From assembly GCA_031556525.1 (NCBI GenBank), contig JAVBSS010000002.1, positions 1-64,000 of the forward strand: 64,000 nt of DNA, in the 5' to 3' direction. The notes beneath the pieces are model-generated. The model ran no database searches and was not told the DNA's origin. It worked only from the letters and a program-made list of their open reading frames with translations. Shown here one piece after another: positions 16,943 to 27,135 of the stretch (position 1 is its first letter; each line of letters starts with the position of its first letter). This DNA is from JAVBSN01 sp031556525. Lineage in GTDB: Bacteria; Bacillota; Clostridia; Lachnospirales; Lachnospiraceae. Both the position numbers and the translations under genes were made by a program.

Positions 16943-17374
16943 ATGGCAAAGAAAGGTTTTATTAGCGAATTTAAAGAATTTATTAGTAGAGGAAATGTAA
17001 TGGATATGGCAGTAGGTGTTATTATAGGTGGTGCATTTCAATCTATTATTAACTCTATGGTAGAAGATGTAATTATGCCAGTAGTAAGTTTGGTTACAGG
17101 CGGTATAGATTTTAATGAGTGGTCATACAAGATGGGTAGTGGAGAGAATGCAGCAGTGCTTCATTATGGAAATCTTATTACCGCTATTATTAATTTCTTA
17201 TTAATGGCATTAGTTATATTCATATTTATAAAAGTTATGAATAACTTGTCTGATAGAATGAAGAAAAAGCCAGATGAAGTAGCTCCAACAACTAAGAAAT
17301 GTCCTTATTGTTTGTCAGAGATTCCAGTAGAAGCAACTAAATGCGCTCATTGCACTTCTGATATAGAAGATTAA
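16943..17374 (+). CDS. mscL: Large-conductance mechanosensitive channel with zinc-ribbon tail
   Basis: A 143-residue MscL homologue that opens under membrane tension to release solutes. The N-terminal helix FKEFISRGNVMDMAVGVIIG and the following GAFQSIINSMVEDVIMP are diagnostic for TM1, and NLITAIINFLLMALVIFIFI is TM2. After a short linker the C terminus carries CPYC...CAHC, a C4 zinc-ribbon-like module instead of the usual charged helical bundle. The start is ATG 16943 behind GGAGGAAG; the upstream in-frame ATG (16928) precedes that site. It lies 25 bp after the permease, probably in the same transcript. Confidence 0.93.
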   Translation: MAKKGFISEFKEFISRGNVMDMAVGVIIGGAFQSIINSMVEDVIMPVVSLVTGGIDFNEWSYKMGSGENAAVLHYGNLITAIINFLLMALVIFIFIKVMNNLSDRMKKKPDEVAPTTKKCPYCLSEIPVEATKCAHCTSDIED

Positions 17375-17397
17375 TATAGATATAAAAGGAGAAGCAT

Positions 17398-17874
17398 ATG
17401 AAACTTTTAATTAAACAAAGAGTATTTTCTTGGACGGATTCCTATGACATATATGATGAAGGTGGTAATAGAAAATATTTTGTAAAGGCAGAATTTTTAT
17501 CACTTGGACATCGATTGCATGTGTATGACAATAATAACCATGAGATAGGAATGATTAGAGAAAAACTATTTACTCTTTTACCACAATTTGAAATAGAGAT
17601 AGGTGGAATAACAAAAGGATATGTACAACAAAAGTTTACTTTTCTTAAACCTAAGTATGAGATAGATTTTAATGGATGGAGAGTAGAAGGAGACTTTTTA
17701 GGTTGGAGTTATGATGTATACGCTGGATGCAGTTCAATTATTCATATTTCTAAAGAGTTACTTAATTGGGGTGATACATATTCTATTAACTTTGCAAATC
17801 CAGCCGATGAATTAATGGGAATGATGCTAGTTATTGCAATAGATGCAGCAAACTGTTCGAAAAATAATGATTAG
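17398..17874 (+). CDS. LURP-one-related (tubby-like fold) protein
   Basis: A 158-residue protein matching the bacterial LURP-one-related/YxjI family, a small beta-barrel fold. Visible features are a run of beta strands with KQRVFSWTDSYDIYDEGG at the N terminus, KAEFLSLGHRLHVYD, KLFTLLPQFEIEIGG and DFLGWSYDVY. The C-terminal segment ELMGMMLVIAIDAA is the buried hydrophobic helix that crosses the barrel in this fold, not a true membrane anchor. Function is unknown. AAAGGAGAAGC lies before ATG 17398. Confidence 0.8.
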   Translation: MKLLIKQRVFSWTDSYDIYDEGGNRKYFVKAEFLSLGHRLHVYDNNNHEIGMIREKLFTLLPQFEIEIGGITKGYVQQKFTFLKPKYEIDFNGWRVEGDFLGWSYDVYAGCSSIIHISKELLNWGDTYSINFANPADELMGMMLVIAIDAANCSKNND

Positions 17875-17897
17875 TATACTGATTGGAGATGATAGAT

Positions 17898-18440
17898 ATG
17901 TCAAATCTTGATTTGAAGATTGCTAATAAAGGGCAGATTCTACAGATTAAAAAACTTTATAAAAAATCTTTTCCTAGAATAGAGCGAAAACCATTTTCGA
18001 TTATAACTAGAAAACAAAAGCAAGGAAGTATGGAGATATTATCTCTAGATGATAATGGATTTGTTGGATTAGGAATAACAATGATGTATAAAGATCTAGT
18101 ATTACTAGATTATTTTGCAATAGATACAGATATAAGAGGAAAAGGATATGGTAGAGATGCTCTTACTTTATTGAAAAGTAGATATGAAGGAAAGCGACTT
18201 TTTCTTGAGATAGAACAACCGGATGAGAAGGCTAGCAATAATGAAGAACGAGTAAGACGAAAAGATTTCTATATAAGAAATGGATTATCTGAAACAGGAA
18301 TCATGGTGAATCTATTTGGTATAGATATGGAATTACTTAGCTATGATTGTGAATTAACCTTTGAGGAGTATTATAATTTGTATAGATATAATATGGGTGA
18401 TTTTTTAGTTAAGAAAAATGTTAAGCAATTAATAAAATAA
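17898..18440 (+). CDS. GNAT-family N-acetyltransferase
   Basis: A 180-residue acetyl-CoA-dependent acetyltransferase. Motif A with the CoA pyrophosphate loop is DTDIRGKGYGRDAL (about residues 73-86), preceded by the strand LVLLDYFAI. FLEIEQPDEKASNNEERVRR and FYIRNGL correspond to motif B. ATG 17898 is chosen because TTGGAGATG sits at good distance, rather than the in-frame TTG at 17883. Substrate unknown. It closes a run of same-strand genes starting at the ABC transporter. Confidence 0.85.
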   Translation: MSNLDLKIANKGQILQIKKLYKKSFPRIERKPFSIITRKQKQGSMEILSLDDNGFVGLGITMMYKDLVLLDYFAIDTDIRGKGYGRDALTLLKSRYEGKRLFLEIEQPDEKASNNEERVRRKDFYIRNGLSETGIMVNLFGIDMELLSYDCELTFEEYYNLYRYNMGDFLVKKNVKQLIK

Positions 18441-18569
18441 TAATATGCAAAGTTAAAGTTTCAGTTTTGGAGTAAAAAAGATTATATTATGCAACCTATG
18501 AGCTGTTATTCTAGTATATATAAATGAAGATATTAAAATATATTAATTATACATGAGAGGGATAAAAGC

Positions 18570-18911
18570 ATGGAGAACAATATTGTGGTGGAAGAGGATT
18601 TTAGAAATTGGTTGGAGAAGAATACATGTGGAACTTATAAGGGGATGGAAATTAGTCCAACAACAGAGCTTGTTAGTTATACATATGTAATTAGTGCAAT
18701 TGTAATAACTTTTCGTAAACAAACACCTTATTACTTTAGACAAGCAGAAAAGAAAAAGGCAGGTATGATGAAGTTTCTTTGCATATTGTGCAATCTTACA
18801 TTAGGTTGGTGGGGAATTCCTTGGGGACCAATCTGGACGATAAAAGAAACATGTTGCAATATATTTAATGAGAATACTGCTTATTGGGGAAGTTTTTTAA
18901 CTAAAGAATAG
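18570..18911 (+). CDS. Small membrane-associated protein, unknown
   Basis: A 113-residue protein starting at ATG 18570 behind GAGAGGG. One moderately hydrophobic segment is visible (YTYVISAIVITF, about 38-49), and a second region MKFLCILCNLTLGWWGIPWGPIWTI (split: MKFLCILCNLTLG, then WWGIPWGPIWTI, about 66-90) that looks like a re-entrant or membrane-embedded hairpin. The GxPWGPxxTI motif occurs in various small bacterial membrane proteins. No specific function can be assigned. It has its own terminator. Confidence 0.7.
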   Translation: MENNIVVEEDFRNWLEKNTCGTYKGMEISPTTELVSYTYVISAIVITFRKQTPYYFRQAEKKKAGMMKFLCILCNLTLGWWGIPWGPIWTIKETCCNIFNENTAYWGSFLTKE

Positions 18912-18921
18912 TATTAAAATG

Positions 18922-18953
18922 GACATCAAACTATGGAGTTTGGTGTCTTTTTT
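18922..18953 (+). terminator. Intrinsic terminator before the giant-protein operon
   Basis: GACATCAAACT (18922-18932) and AGTTTGGTGTC (18937-18947) form an 11-bp stem with one G-U pair, followed by six T residues. It insulates the next operon. Confidence 0.92.
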
Positions 18954-19034
18954 GTGAAATCAAGGATGAAAATTAAGAACTCGTTAAGAAATAGATAAAT
19001 ACCCACTAAACGGGTAATATTAACTGGTAAAATG

Positions 19035-19063
19035 TTGAAATTAAAAAAATTGTGTGATAAAAT
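19035..19063 (+). promoter_or_regulatory. Sigma-A promoter of the rotary-ATPase/giant-protein operon
   Basis: TTGAAA (19035-19040), 17-bp spacer, TAAAAT (19058-19063), with a leader of about 120 nt. Upstream, TACCC (19000-19004) and GGGTA (19012-19016) form a small inverted repeat that may be an operator. In the leader, two TGTACA copies (19158-19163 and 19170-19175) can form a short hairpin just before the ribosome site. Confidence 0.7.
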
Positions 19064-19188
19064 ACATTATTACCAAAAAGATTTGTTGAATTTTCACAAA
19101 AAGCAATAAAAATAAGACATAATACGATAGACATAAGTAAATTATTGATTCATGAGTTGTACATATCGGTGTACATGGGGTGAGGATT

Positions 19189-22100
19189 ATGGCTAAAAGA
19201 TTGATAATAATTATTGTTTCTATTTTAATACTATTTATAGGAGGCATGCTAACACTTGGGGTTTTAGCAAGTCAAAAGAACATGTCGGCCTTTTCTACGA
19301 GTGGACAAATTTTGGTAGGTGACGAATTTGGCATTAAACAAGTGCGATTTAAATCTAACACAAAATACACATCTGCAGTTTCCAATAAAATTTCCTTTTT
19401 AGATTCTCAGGGAGAAGAAGTTGAAGTTGATAAAGAAAGCTTTGCTATATATGATGATGGAAGTATAGCAGCACTTGTTAATGGTGTATTGTTAGACCTT
19501 GACGATCTTTCTGATAACTTTATTAATAATTATACAATAGCAGCGAATATGCAAATGATACAACAAAATGGTTCTTATGTTATGCAGACAGATTCAGGTA
19601 CAATGAATTTTGGAGAAAACATTTGGAAACTCTCAGATAATCGCTATCTTATTCAATCACCAGAATTAAAAGTATATTTTAGCGAAGAAGATATTCGCGA
19701 AGTAGGAAATTATGTACATATTTCTATAGCTGAAGATGGAATAGTTCGTATTCTTACAGCAGAAAATTTATGGATGACTATTTCTCCAGAGTGCTATGTT
19801 GTTTCAGAGGCTGGAGTAAAAATATATCCTGTAAGAGAAATAATAGATGATGGAAAATATAAACTTTCATTGGCAAAATTATCAGTTGATGCAGATGATA
19901 ATATTCAACTTACAGATGAAGAGATGCGTAATCAAGTAGTTCCTGAAATTGTTATAAATACTATTGATGGAAAAGATGGTATAGATAACGAATCAGGTGA
20001 AGATGGTGGCAATGGTGTAGATGGAACTAAGGGTGATGTCGGAGAATCAGGTGCAGTAGGAGGAAATGGAACTACAGGACCTACAGGAGGAGCAGGTAAA
20101 ACTGGTGACTCAGCGCCAAATGGTGCGGCAGGACAAAGTGCAATTATTGATACTACAACAAATAGTGCATTACCAGTTATGGCAATTTCAGATTGGAAGA
20201 TTACAGCAACTACTTTAAGTGGTGCAATTAGTATTGAAGATATTAGTAGAGCACTTGAATTAAATGGAGCAGCCAATACTACTTCAGGACGATATTCAGG
20301 AAGTGTCATTATATATAATGTAACTACAGGTGAAAAAATCATCTGTTATTCAACAGAGGATGCAAGTTATAATGCTAACAGTGGAATAACAGCATTTGAT
20401 TTTTCGCGAGGTAATGATGAAATGTTTTTCTCTACTGGAGATGGACGGGTTTTAAAACCAGATACGGCGTATAGGCTTTCTGTAGTAGCATACTATGAAT
20501 TTAATGGAACAATTTTTTCTCGCGAATTTATTACACGTTCTTTTTATACGGATTCTATGGGGATAACACTTTTACATCAATCTTCAAGTGATAAATCTAT
20601 AGAAGTAAAAATAAAGCAAATGGATTTTGCAGAAGAATCTGTATTAGAATCAGATGTTTATTTATTATCTGAGGAACAAAATAAAGATGCAGCAGTAAAT
20701 ATAAGAGCAGGTAATTATGTAGGACATTATATTATTACATACCCTCTTCTACAGGGTGAAACGGGAAATATATATAATGAGAAAACTAATACAAATACAA
20801 GTTTTACAGATGCTAATTTAGTATCAGTTATGTTTGAAGATCTTACACCTAATACCTCATATGTATCCAGGGTTGAGGTAAAAACAGATGTAGTTGAATC
20901 TCTTACAACACAGGAATTAAAGATGCTTACGCTTAAGACAGCTCCAACATGGACTACAAAACCATCGGTAGCATATAATCGTTCAACTGGAGCATTTGAA
21001 GTTCATCGCCCTAATGTTGTAGATACATATGGAGGTATTGAAAAATATACATATACTCTTTATGACACTAATGAAAACCCATTACGTACTATTACTACTG
21101 AGGGAAATGCAAATGGAGCAGTATCATTTTTTGTTGATAAAACAACAATTAAGATAGGTGAAGGTTATCATGTTAAAGTAATTTGTGACTTTAACGATAA
21201 TCAGAAAAATATTAAATATGATTTAGGAAACAGTGATGTAATTACTGCATATGGAGACGCACTTCCACGTTTATCACTTGAAGTAACAGAACTATATTTT
21301 AATAGAATGTATGGAACGATTAGTCTTAACCTTGGAAATAGTTCTCGTTTAAGTGATACTGAAAAAATTACACTTCATATTTATGCAGATAAAATATATG
21401 ATAAAACAATTGATTGTGCAAGAAATGGAAGTTCAGCTTTAGCAAATGAATATGCAGTAAGTTATGATGCAGTTGAAAGCGGAGCTAATATCGGATTGGA
21501 TTTACAAAACTTATATAAGAATACAAATTATTCAATAGAAGTTATTGCAACTGTTGATATAGGAGATGGAAATGGATCAGTTAGACGTAGTCTTGGAACC
21601 GTTTCATTCCAAACTTATGCAATGGAAAACACAATGGTATCATGGCAGACTGTAGCTGATTCTGGAAATAACTTTTCAGTAATTGCAAAGTTAAATGTAA
21701 AAGCTAGTGGAAGTAATGAGGATGCAATACAAAGGGCAAGTTATTTAGAAGGACAAGTTAGTGGATATACAGATAATAATGGCGTAACTCATAGCGGTCA
21801 AGTTCAATTGGCATTATATCAAGGAACCGGAACAAGTAAGCGTACAAGAGGCACCGTTACTATAACAGATGAAGCTAGCTTGGAAAAATTGTATTCTGAT
21901 GGATTAGCTATAACAGAAGCGACATTTTCAGGACTCAGTTTAACTTTTGACGAATCATCAGTATATAGTCTAGCAATAACTCAAGTAGCAGACCGTACAG
22001 TTTATCAAAATCTAGGATATGTAAATGAATCTGTAATTGATAATGCAACTACAGTAGTTACATTAAACCGTACACCACCGGCATTAAGTCTTACACCAAA

Positions 22101-25100
22101 TAAAGAAATAACAGCAACACCTATATATAATTCAGAGGCAGTCACATATGGTGCAGTAGTTAATGAGGATTTGCCTAGTGATACAATTATTGGTTATTTA
22201 CTAAAATCAAACTATGATAATTCACAACGTCTTGGGTATTCGGTAACTTATTATGGGTTTGAATATAGCCAGTTTTATGATTCTATATACCGTGGAGGAG
22301 CTAATCCAATAGATAATACGGCAGTGCCTAAGATTTGGAAAGTTACAGTACCAATTGATCCTAATCAAGATACAGTACCTATGGTAGCAGTGCTTTTTGG
22401 ATCTACTACAACAGCTAAGGATTGGACGTCAGGGGCGTATTATAATAAAGCATATGTTTATAAAGCACCAACAGTGACTATGAGTCAAGGAGCACTTCAA
22501 AGTGGTATGGATAGGGGTTTCCGTTATGCCTTTGCATACACAGCACGTTATTCAGCACAAGGAAGTTTCATAGGAGAAGCAGAAACAGATTATGAGCTTT
22601 ATCCAAATACACACAATGATTATGGAAATTATATACATAGTTGTGGTACAAATGGTGTGTATATTTTTAATTCAGGTATGGTAGAGGCACCACGTCAAGA
22701 TCCTATGTTTAGATATATTGTTAAGAAGCAAACAGGTGGAAATAGTGATACTGATGGTACATTAACTATAGCTTATATTTATGAAGACTATGATCATACT
22801 ATTGTTGACCCTATTGAAGGAGGTGCGACAGGCTCAACAACTAAAATTTCCTTTACAGGTATCGATGGTAATCTAGTATATGAGAACGTAGGAAATAAAG
22901 GTAGTTGGTCAGAATTAACAGCTTATTATAGTATTGATGGTGCAATGGAGACACAAGGGCTTGTAACACCAATTGTTAGTGTTAATAGATACTTAGTAGA
23001 TTATGATTATATTTTACAAGCTTTGCAATTATCACGTGATGTAGATAATCCATTTTACTTAGCTAAGATTCCAGTAGAGAAAAAATATAGTTTTAAATAT
23101 AGTGATATTTACGTTGAAGCAGATACATCATCATTAAAACAGAATATATTAAAATTTGAAATAACTTCTGATAAAGGAAGTGCTTCAATAAATAATATTT
23201 ATAAGCGTTCAGTTGCTTTAAAAGTAATATTTAGAGCTAAGAATAATCCACTTATTCCGGAATATGTTACATACTTACCTATTCAATACAGTGGTGGATC
23301 TTACTTTGCAAGTATTGCTACAGGAAAACTTACACAATTTTTAGAAGAACCATTTTCTATAGAAGCATCAATTATTTATGATACAGGAGAACAAGGCTGG
23401 GATCAGATTGTTGATAAAGATCCAAGTGCAGTACAACCGTTTGCATTGCAATATACAAGTAAAGGTGCAGGAAGTAGTTTCGAAAATATAATGGGAAATT
23501 ATATGGTTTTAAATACAAGCTCACCACAGAGTTCAACAATGCCATCAGGTTCCTTATTAATATTAAGTGCCAGAATTAATAGTGAAAATTCACTTTTTAA
23601 TTTAGCAAATACAGCGCTTTTTAATACTACTTCAGGTATAAATAATTCTTATCAGTTTTTAAGGCATCTCTACCCAACTGAAAATGGAATGGATTTTAGT
23701 ACTAGTGGCGATATAAAACAAATAAGTAATGTTTTTGCAGTACCTAAAGTATTGGATAATGTACAACTTTCTTATATAGCCAGTGAAACAAATGAGATAA
23801 CAATAAGCAATACAACACCAATTTTTTCGAAATCGGCAACGATATCATCTCTTAGTGAAGCAGCGTTTGAAAGCTTTACAATAAAAGCATCGGATCAATT
23901 AGATGCAGAAGAGGATGGTAAGTATCGTATTCACTTTACTGTGTTTGAAAGAAGTGAGTACATGGCAAATGGGTTAAATGCAGAAGTAGTGTGTAAAGAT
24001 TCGTATACATTTGCGGGTACTCCTAAGGATGGTACTTATAGTGAAGAGCAATATGTAGCTAACTTTGAAGGACTTACAGCAGACAGTGAGTATTATATTG
24101 TAGTTACAGCAAATATAAACGGAACTCAAACCATTCTTATGGATGAAGATACTGTACAGCAAGCAACATATTTATTTAATACTAGATCATCTATTGCAAT
24201 TACACCAAATTATGCTAACTATTTTAACAGAAGTTATTTTAATAAACAGCTTGAGGTACAATATGCGCTTTCTTCAACATACGGATTTAAAATTCACTAT
24301 GATATATTTGATACACAGACGGCAGCAGAAAAAAATGAAAATCCAATTTTAGGATATCAAGAACTTCTTGATAATAATATGCTAACAGCACCAAGTGGAA
24401 ATCAATATAGTTTTAATAACCTTAAGGTTTTATTAGAACCAAGTTCCCTTCGTTCTAAATTGATTCCAGGTAAAACATATTACTTACGTATAAGTGCAGT
24501 TTCCTCAACTGAAGTTGCAGGAGATATGGGTTATAATATAGTAGCCTTCAATATACCAGCAGTATCAATGCCATCAGCTTATATCTATGCAAAGGCACAA
24601 CGTGACTCTGTTGAATTTTCAGTATCTGTAGCAGATACTAGTTATGCGCTTATGGGGCAGAAGTTAGGTACTAATCAAGAAGAAGATATAAATGGTGGTA
24701 TATATATGGTACGTTTCTTAAGATACGATGATATTACTCGTAAATATATACCAATACGTACAGTTTATGATGATAAGTTATATTACTCAAGTACAGCTAA
24801 GCAGCAGTTTATACTTGATAACTCTAACCTTCATGAGGATGAGGAAAGTAAGATTACTAGTGAAACACTTTACTATATTGTTGTTTATTCACCGGTGGAT
24901 CAAAATCACGATGGAATGAGTGATACATTAATTGAAGATTCTTCAGGGCAAATGGAAAATAGAGACTGGAAGTGGTTTTATGAAAATTCAGCTACAAACT
25001 TTAAATCTGTTGTTAAAAGAATAAATACAAGTGATGAACGTGGAACAGATAAAAACCTAGAAATTACTCGTTATGGAAAGCAGACCACAGATGAACACGG

Positions 25101-25455
25101 AATTTCAATAGGCAAAATGTATTTATCTAGCAACGGAAGTACAGCTCGATTTGTTTTATCGGAATCTTCAGGTGTTTATGTAGTAAATGCTGATGGAAAT
25201 GAAGTGTGTTGTTTCCAAAAGATTTCATATACAATCACAGGTGCGACAACTAGCGGTGCAGTAAACTATACAAATACTATTACAGGAAATCAATTGTTGA
25301 AAAAGGGTAAAGATAGTGCAGATTATGATATTTACTATATTGATTTACCAGAAACGCTTTCAAGGAATATGGTTTATACCATTACAGTACAACTTTATCA
25401 GAATACATCTGATCTTGCACCACATACGACTTATTCAACAACATTGGCAAACTAG
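19189..25455 (+). CDS. Giant membrane-anchored surface protein with collagen-like segment and Fn3-like domains
   Basis: A 2088-residue protein and first gene of the operon. The N-terminal helix LIIIIVSILILFIGGMLTLG (about residues 5-24) has no clear signal-peptidase site, so it is probably an anchor. An extracytoplasmic domain (about 30-255, with SDNRYLIQSPEL) resembles the N-terminal regions of the other anchored proteins here. Residues about 260-318 are a collagen-like run of G-x-y triplets (GTKGDVGESG, GPTGGAGKTG). The remaining 1750 residues look like serial beta-sandwich modules, with repeated phrases such as LKPDTAYRLSVVAYY and LTPNTSYVSRVEV typical of Fn3-like domains. No LPxTG motif or C-terminal helix. 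ATG 19189 follows GGGGTGAGG. An adhesin or structural filament is inferred. Confidence 0.88.
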   Translation: MAKRLIIIIVSILILFIGGMLTLGVLASQKNMSAFSTSGQILVGDEFGIKQVRFKSNTKYTSAVSNKISFLDSQGEEVEVDKESFAIYDDGSIAALVNGVLLDLDDLSDNFINNYTIAANMQMIQQNGSYVMQTDSGTMNFGENIWKLSDNRYLIQSPELKVYFSEEDIREVGNYVHISIAEDGIVRILTAENLWMTISPECYVVSEAGVKIYPVREIIDDGKYKLSLAKLSVDADDNIQLTDEEMRNQVVPEIVINTIDGKDGIDNESGEDGGNGVDGTKGDVGESGAVGGNGTTGPTGGAGKTGDSAPNGAAGQSAIIDTTTNSALPVMAISDWKITATTLSGAISIEDISRALELNGAANTTSGRYSGSVIIYNVTTGEKIICYSTEDASYNANSGITAFDFSRGNDEMFFSTGDGRVLKPDTAYRLSVVAYYEFNGTIFSREFITRSFYTDSMGITLLHQSSSDKSIEVKIKQMDFAEESVLESDVYLLSEEQNKDAAVNIRAGNYVGHYIITYPLLQGETGNIYNEKTNTNTSFTDANLVSVMFEDLTPNTSYVSRVEVKTDVVESLTTQELKMLTLKTAPTWTTKPSVAYNRSTGAFEVHRPNVVDTYGGIEKYTYTLYDTNENPLRTITTEGNANGAVSFFVDKTTIKIGEGYHVKVICDFNDNQKNIKYDLGNSDVITAYGDALPRLSLEVTELYFNRMYGTISLNLGNSSRLSDTEKITLHIYADKIYDKTIDCARNGSSALANEYAVSYDAVESGANIGLDLQNLYKNTNYSIEVIATVDIGDGNGSVRRSLGTVSFQTYAMENTMVSWQTVADSGNNFSVIAKLNVKASGSNEDAIQRASYLEGQVSGYTDNNGVTHSGQVQLALYQGTGTSKRTRGTVTITDEASLEKLYSDGLAITEATFSGLSLTFDESSVYSLAITQVADRTVYQNLGYVNESVIDNATTVVTLNRTPPALSLTPNKEITATPIYNSEAVTYGAVVNEDLPSDTIIGYLLKSNYDNSQRLGYSVTYYGFEYSQFYDSIYRGGANPIDNTAVPKIWKVTVPIDPNQDTVPMVAVLFGSTTTAKDWTSGAYYNKAYVYKAPTVTMSQGALQSGMDRGFRYAFAYTARYSAQGSFIGEAETDYELYPNTHNDYGNYIHSCGTNGVYIFNSGMVEAPRQDPMFRYIVKKQTGGNSDTDGTLTIAYIYEDYDHTIVDPIEGGATGSTTKISFTGIDGNLVYENVGNKGSWSELTAYYSIDGAMETQGLVTPIVSVNRYLVDYDYILQALQLSRDVDNPFYLAKIPVEKKYSFKYSDIYVEADTSSLKQNILKFEITSDKGSASINNIYKRSVALKVIFRAKNNPLIPEYVTYLPIQYSGGSYFASIATGKLTQFLEEPFSIEASIIYDTGEQGWDQIVDKDPSAVQPFALQYTSKGAGSSFENIMGNYMVLNTSSPQSSTMPSGSLLILSARINSENSLFNLANTALFNTTSGINNSYQFLRHLYPTENGMDFSTSGDIKQISNVFAVPKVLDNVQLSYIASETNEITISNTTPIFSKSATISSLSEAAFESFTIKASDQLDAEEDGKYRIHFTVFERSEYMANGLNAEVVCKDSYTFAGTPKDGTYSEEQYVANFEGLTADSEYYIVVTANINGTQTILMDEDTVQQATYLFNTRSSIAITPNYANYFNRSYFNKQLEVQYALSSTYGFKIHYDIFDTQTAAEKNENPILGYQELLDNNMLTAPSGNQYSFNNLKVLLEPSSLRSKLIPGKTYYLRISAVSSTEVAGDMGYNIVAFNIPAVSMPSAYIYAKAQRDSVEFSVSVADTSYALMGQKLGTNQEEDINGGIYMVRFLRYDDITRKYIPIRTVYDDKLYYSSTAKQQFILDNSNLHEDEESKITSETLYYIVVYSPVDQNHDGMSDTLIEDSSGQMENRDWKWFYENSATNFKSVVKRINTSDERGTDKNLEITRYGKQTTDEHGISIGKMYLSSNGSTARFVLSESSGVYVVNADGNEVCCFQKISYTITGATTSGAVNYTNTITGNQLLKKGKDSADYDIYYIDLPETLSRNMVYTITVQLYQNTSDLAPHTTYSTTLAN

Positions 25456-25486
25456 TTAAGTTGCAGATATAAGGAAGGAGATTCAT

Positions 25487-27085
25487 ATGAGAAAGCTAAA
25501 TAAAAAAACCAAAATATGTTTCGCCATTTTTATTGGTATTGTTATTGTATTAATGGGAAGTATTGTAGCTATGTCTATAAGAACAATAGCAATGCTATCA
25601 GAAGATTATACCCTTACTGCTGGAACTATTGTATATGATCAGGCAAATAATCCAATTAAGCTTTCTGACGAAGGAAAAGTGAGCAAAGATAGTTATGGCC
25701 AATATATACTTACAGTAGGGGAAAGTACTATTAAACTAGGAAGCCATACCATGACATATACAGGGAGTTCAGTACGTATTTTTGGAGGAGGATATCAAAT
25801 AGAGCAGGATGGCACAGTTACTGCCATTACTGATGAAACTGAGATTCAGAATCTTTCAACAGATGCATTTATAAAACTTGCAGATAGACGTTATATTTTA
25901 ATTTCCAAAGAAATAAGTGATAGTGAAGGAACTTTTCAAATTTCAGGTTTTCTTTATGTAGTTATTGATACAGTAGGAAATGCATATTTGCAATCTACTT
26001 CTGTAAGTTTAAAAACTACTCAGCCTACGAAACTTTGGGCTGGCAATATAGAATTTGATATAGCAAAAGAAAGTCTTAATGTAAATGGAATTAGTTTAGA
26101 TACATCCGTTCTTTTTGGAACTACAAATAAATATAATGAATATTCGTATAAGACTATAGATGAAGATCAACTACCAGAGAAAATGGAATACACTATCAAA
26201 GGTGGCGATGGTGGAAATGGTGGAAAAGGTGGAACAGGCGGAGAAGGTGGAAATGGCGGAACTGGTGGAATTGGCGGTGACGGCGGCAGTGGAGGAACTG
26301 GTGGAGCTGGTGCAGCAGGAGGAACTGGAGGAACTGGTGGAACTGGAGGAAAAGGTGGAACTGGTGGAACTGGTGGATTAGGAGAAGATCAAGATGTAGT
26401 AAAAGTTGTTACCCTAACATCTGTAATAGCAGATAGTAGTACAACTATTACGGCTAAATATTACTTTGAAGATCCTTTTGGTACTTTAGGTATGGTTTAT
26501 TTACAACTTCATAAAACCTCAGAATTAAAAGAATATAATGTTACTTTTGATCAATTATATTTGAAAGAACAAAGTAGTGAAGTAATTAATTATTGGGAAA
26601 ATGCTAATATAAAAACGGCATCAATTAATGCATATGAATCTTCTTATGTTTTTAGAGAGTTAGAACCAAATGTTCAATATTATGTTGCCATAGTCAATGA
26701 ATCTGAAAATGATACGGGAATCTTAACAAAATACTTAAACGATTATATAAAAATCACAACACCGGATTTAAGTAATACTGTTTTTATTTCAAATACTTCA
26801 ATTTCAGAAGTAGTTGTAAAACTTTTATTAGAAACTACAAATAATTATTCAGGTAGTCGTTTGGCATTATATAGTGATGGAAATATCTTAGGAGTATATG
26901 AACTTACAGATGATGATATTAAAAAGGCAGCAGAAGGTTCTTTTGAGGTTACATTTGATGTAAAGAGTGACATAAGTGTTGCAAGTGCATACAAGAAAGG
27001 CAAAACACTTACAATAAAATTGGTTTCAAGTGATGGTACAGATATTTTATCATCAAACGTATATAACAGTTTTTATGAAAAATAA
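25487..27085 (+). CDS. Membrane-anchored surface protein with polyglycine (GGx) stalk
   Basis: A 532-residue protein with the same plan as its neighbour. The Lys-rich start and helix ICFAIFIGIVIVLMGSIVAM (about 9-30) anchor it. An external domain follows (about 35-235, including LADRRYILISKEI, which parallels LSDNRYLIQSPEL in the preceding protein). Twenty GGx triplets fill residues 239-298. One or two Fn3-like modules complete the protein (about 305-530, with ELEPNVQYYVAIV). ATG 25487 follows AAGGAAGGAG, 31 bp after the giant gene. No recognised family as a whole. Likely a shorter partner of the 2088-residue protein in one surface assembly (inference). Confidence 0.85.
   Translation: MRKLNKKTKICFAIFIGIVIVLMGSIVAMSIRTIAMLSEDYTLTAGTIVYDQANNPIKLSDEGKVSKDSYGQYILTVGESTIKLGSHTMTYTGSSVRIFGGGYQIEQDGTVTAITDETEIQNLSTDAFIKLADRRYILISKEISDSEGTFQISGFLYVVIDTVGNAYLQSTSVSLKTTQPTKLWAGNIEFDIAKESLNVNGISLDTSVLFGTTNKYNEYSYKTIDEDQLPEKMEYTIKGGDGGNGGKGGTGGEGGNGGTGGIGGDGGSGGTGGAGAAGGTGGTGGTGGKGGTGGTGGLGEDQDVVKVVTLTSVIADSSTTITAKYYFEDPFGTLGMVYLQLHKTSELKEYNVTFDQLYLKEQSSEVINYWENANIKTASINAYESSYVFRELEPNVQYYVAIVNESENDTGILTKYLNDYIKITTPDLSNTVFISNTSISEVVVKLLLETTNNYSGSRLALYSDGNILGVYELTDDDIKKAAEGSFEVTFDVKSDISVASAYKKGKTLTIKLVSSDGTDILSSNVYNSFYEK
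26201..26380 (+). repeat. In-frame GGx triplet repeat (20 units)
   Basis: Twenty consecutive Gly-Gly-x units, one of which is GAA, with x mostly Thr, Asn, Lys or Asp. At DNA level it is a 9-bp degenerate repeat based on GGTGGAACT, markedly G-rich compared with the AT-rich surroundings and so likely to vary in length by slippage. Confidence 0.95.
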
Positions 27086-27135
27086 CGTTGCATAATTATT
27101 TGAAGAAACTTTATAAATGAAGGGGGAGTGTTCTT

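Noticed and set aside
19968..20145. Collagen-like phage tail fibre or exosporium protein
   Set aside because: The collagen-like segment sits between a membrane-anchored domain and Fn3-like modules in a bacterial operon with no phage or spore genes.
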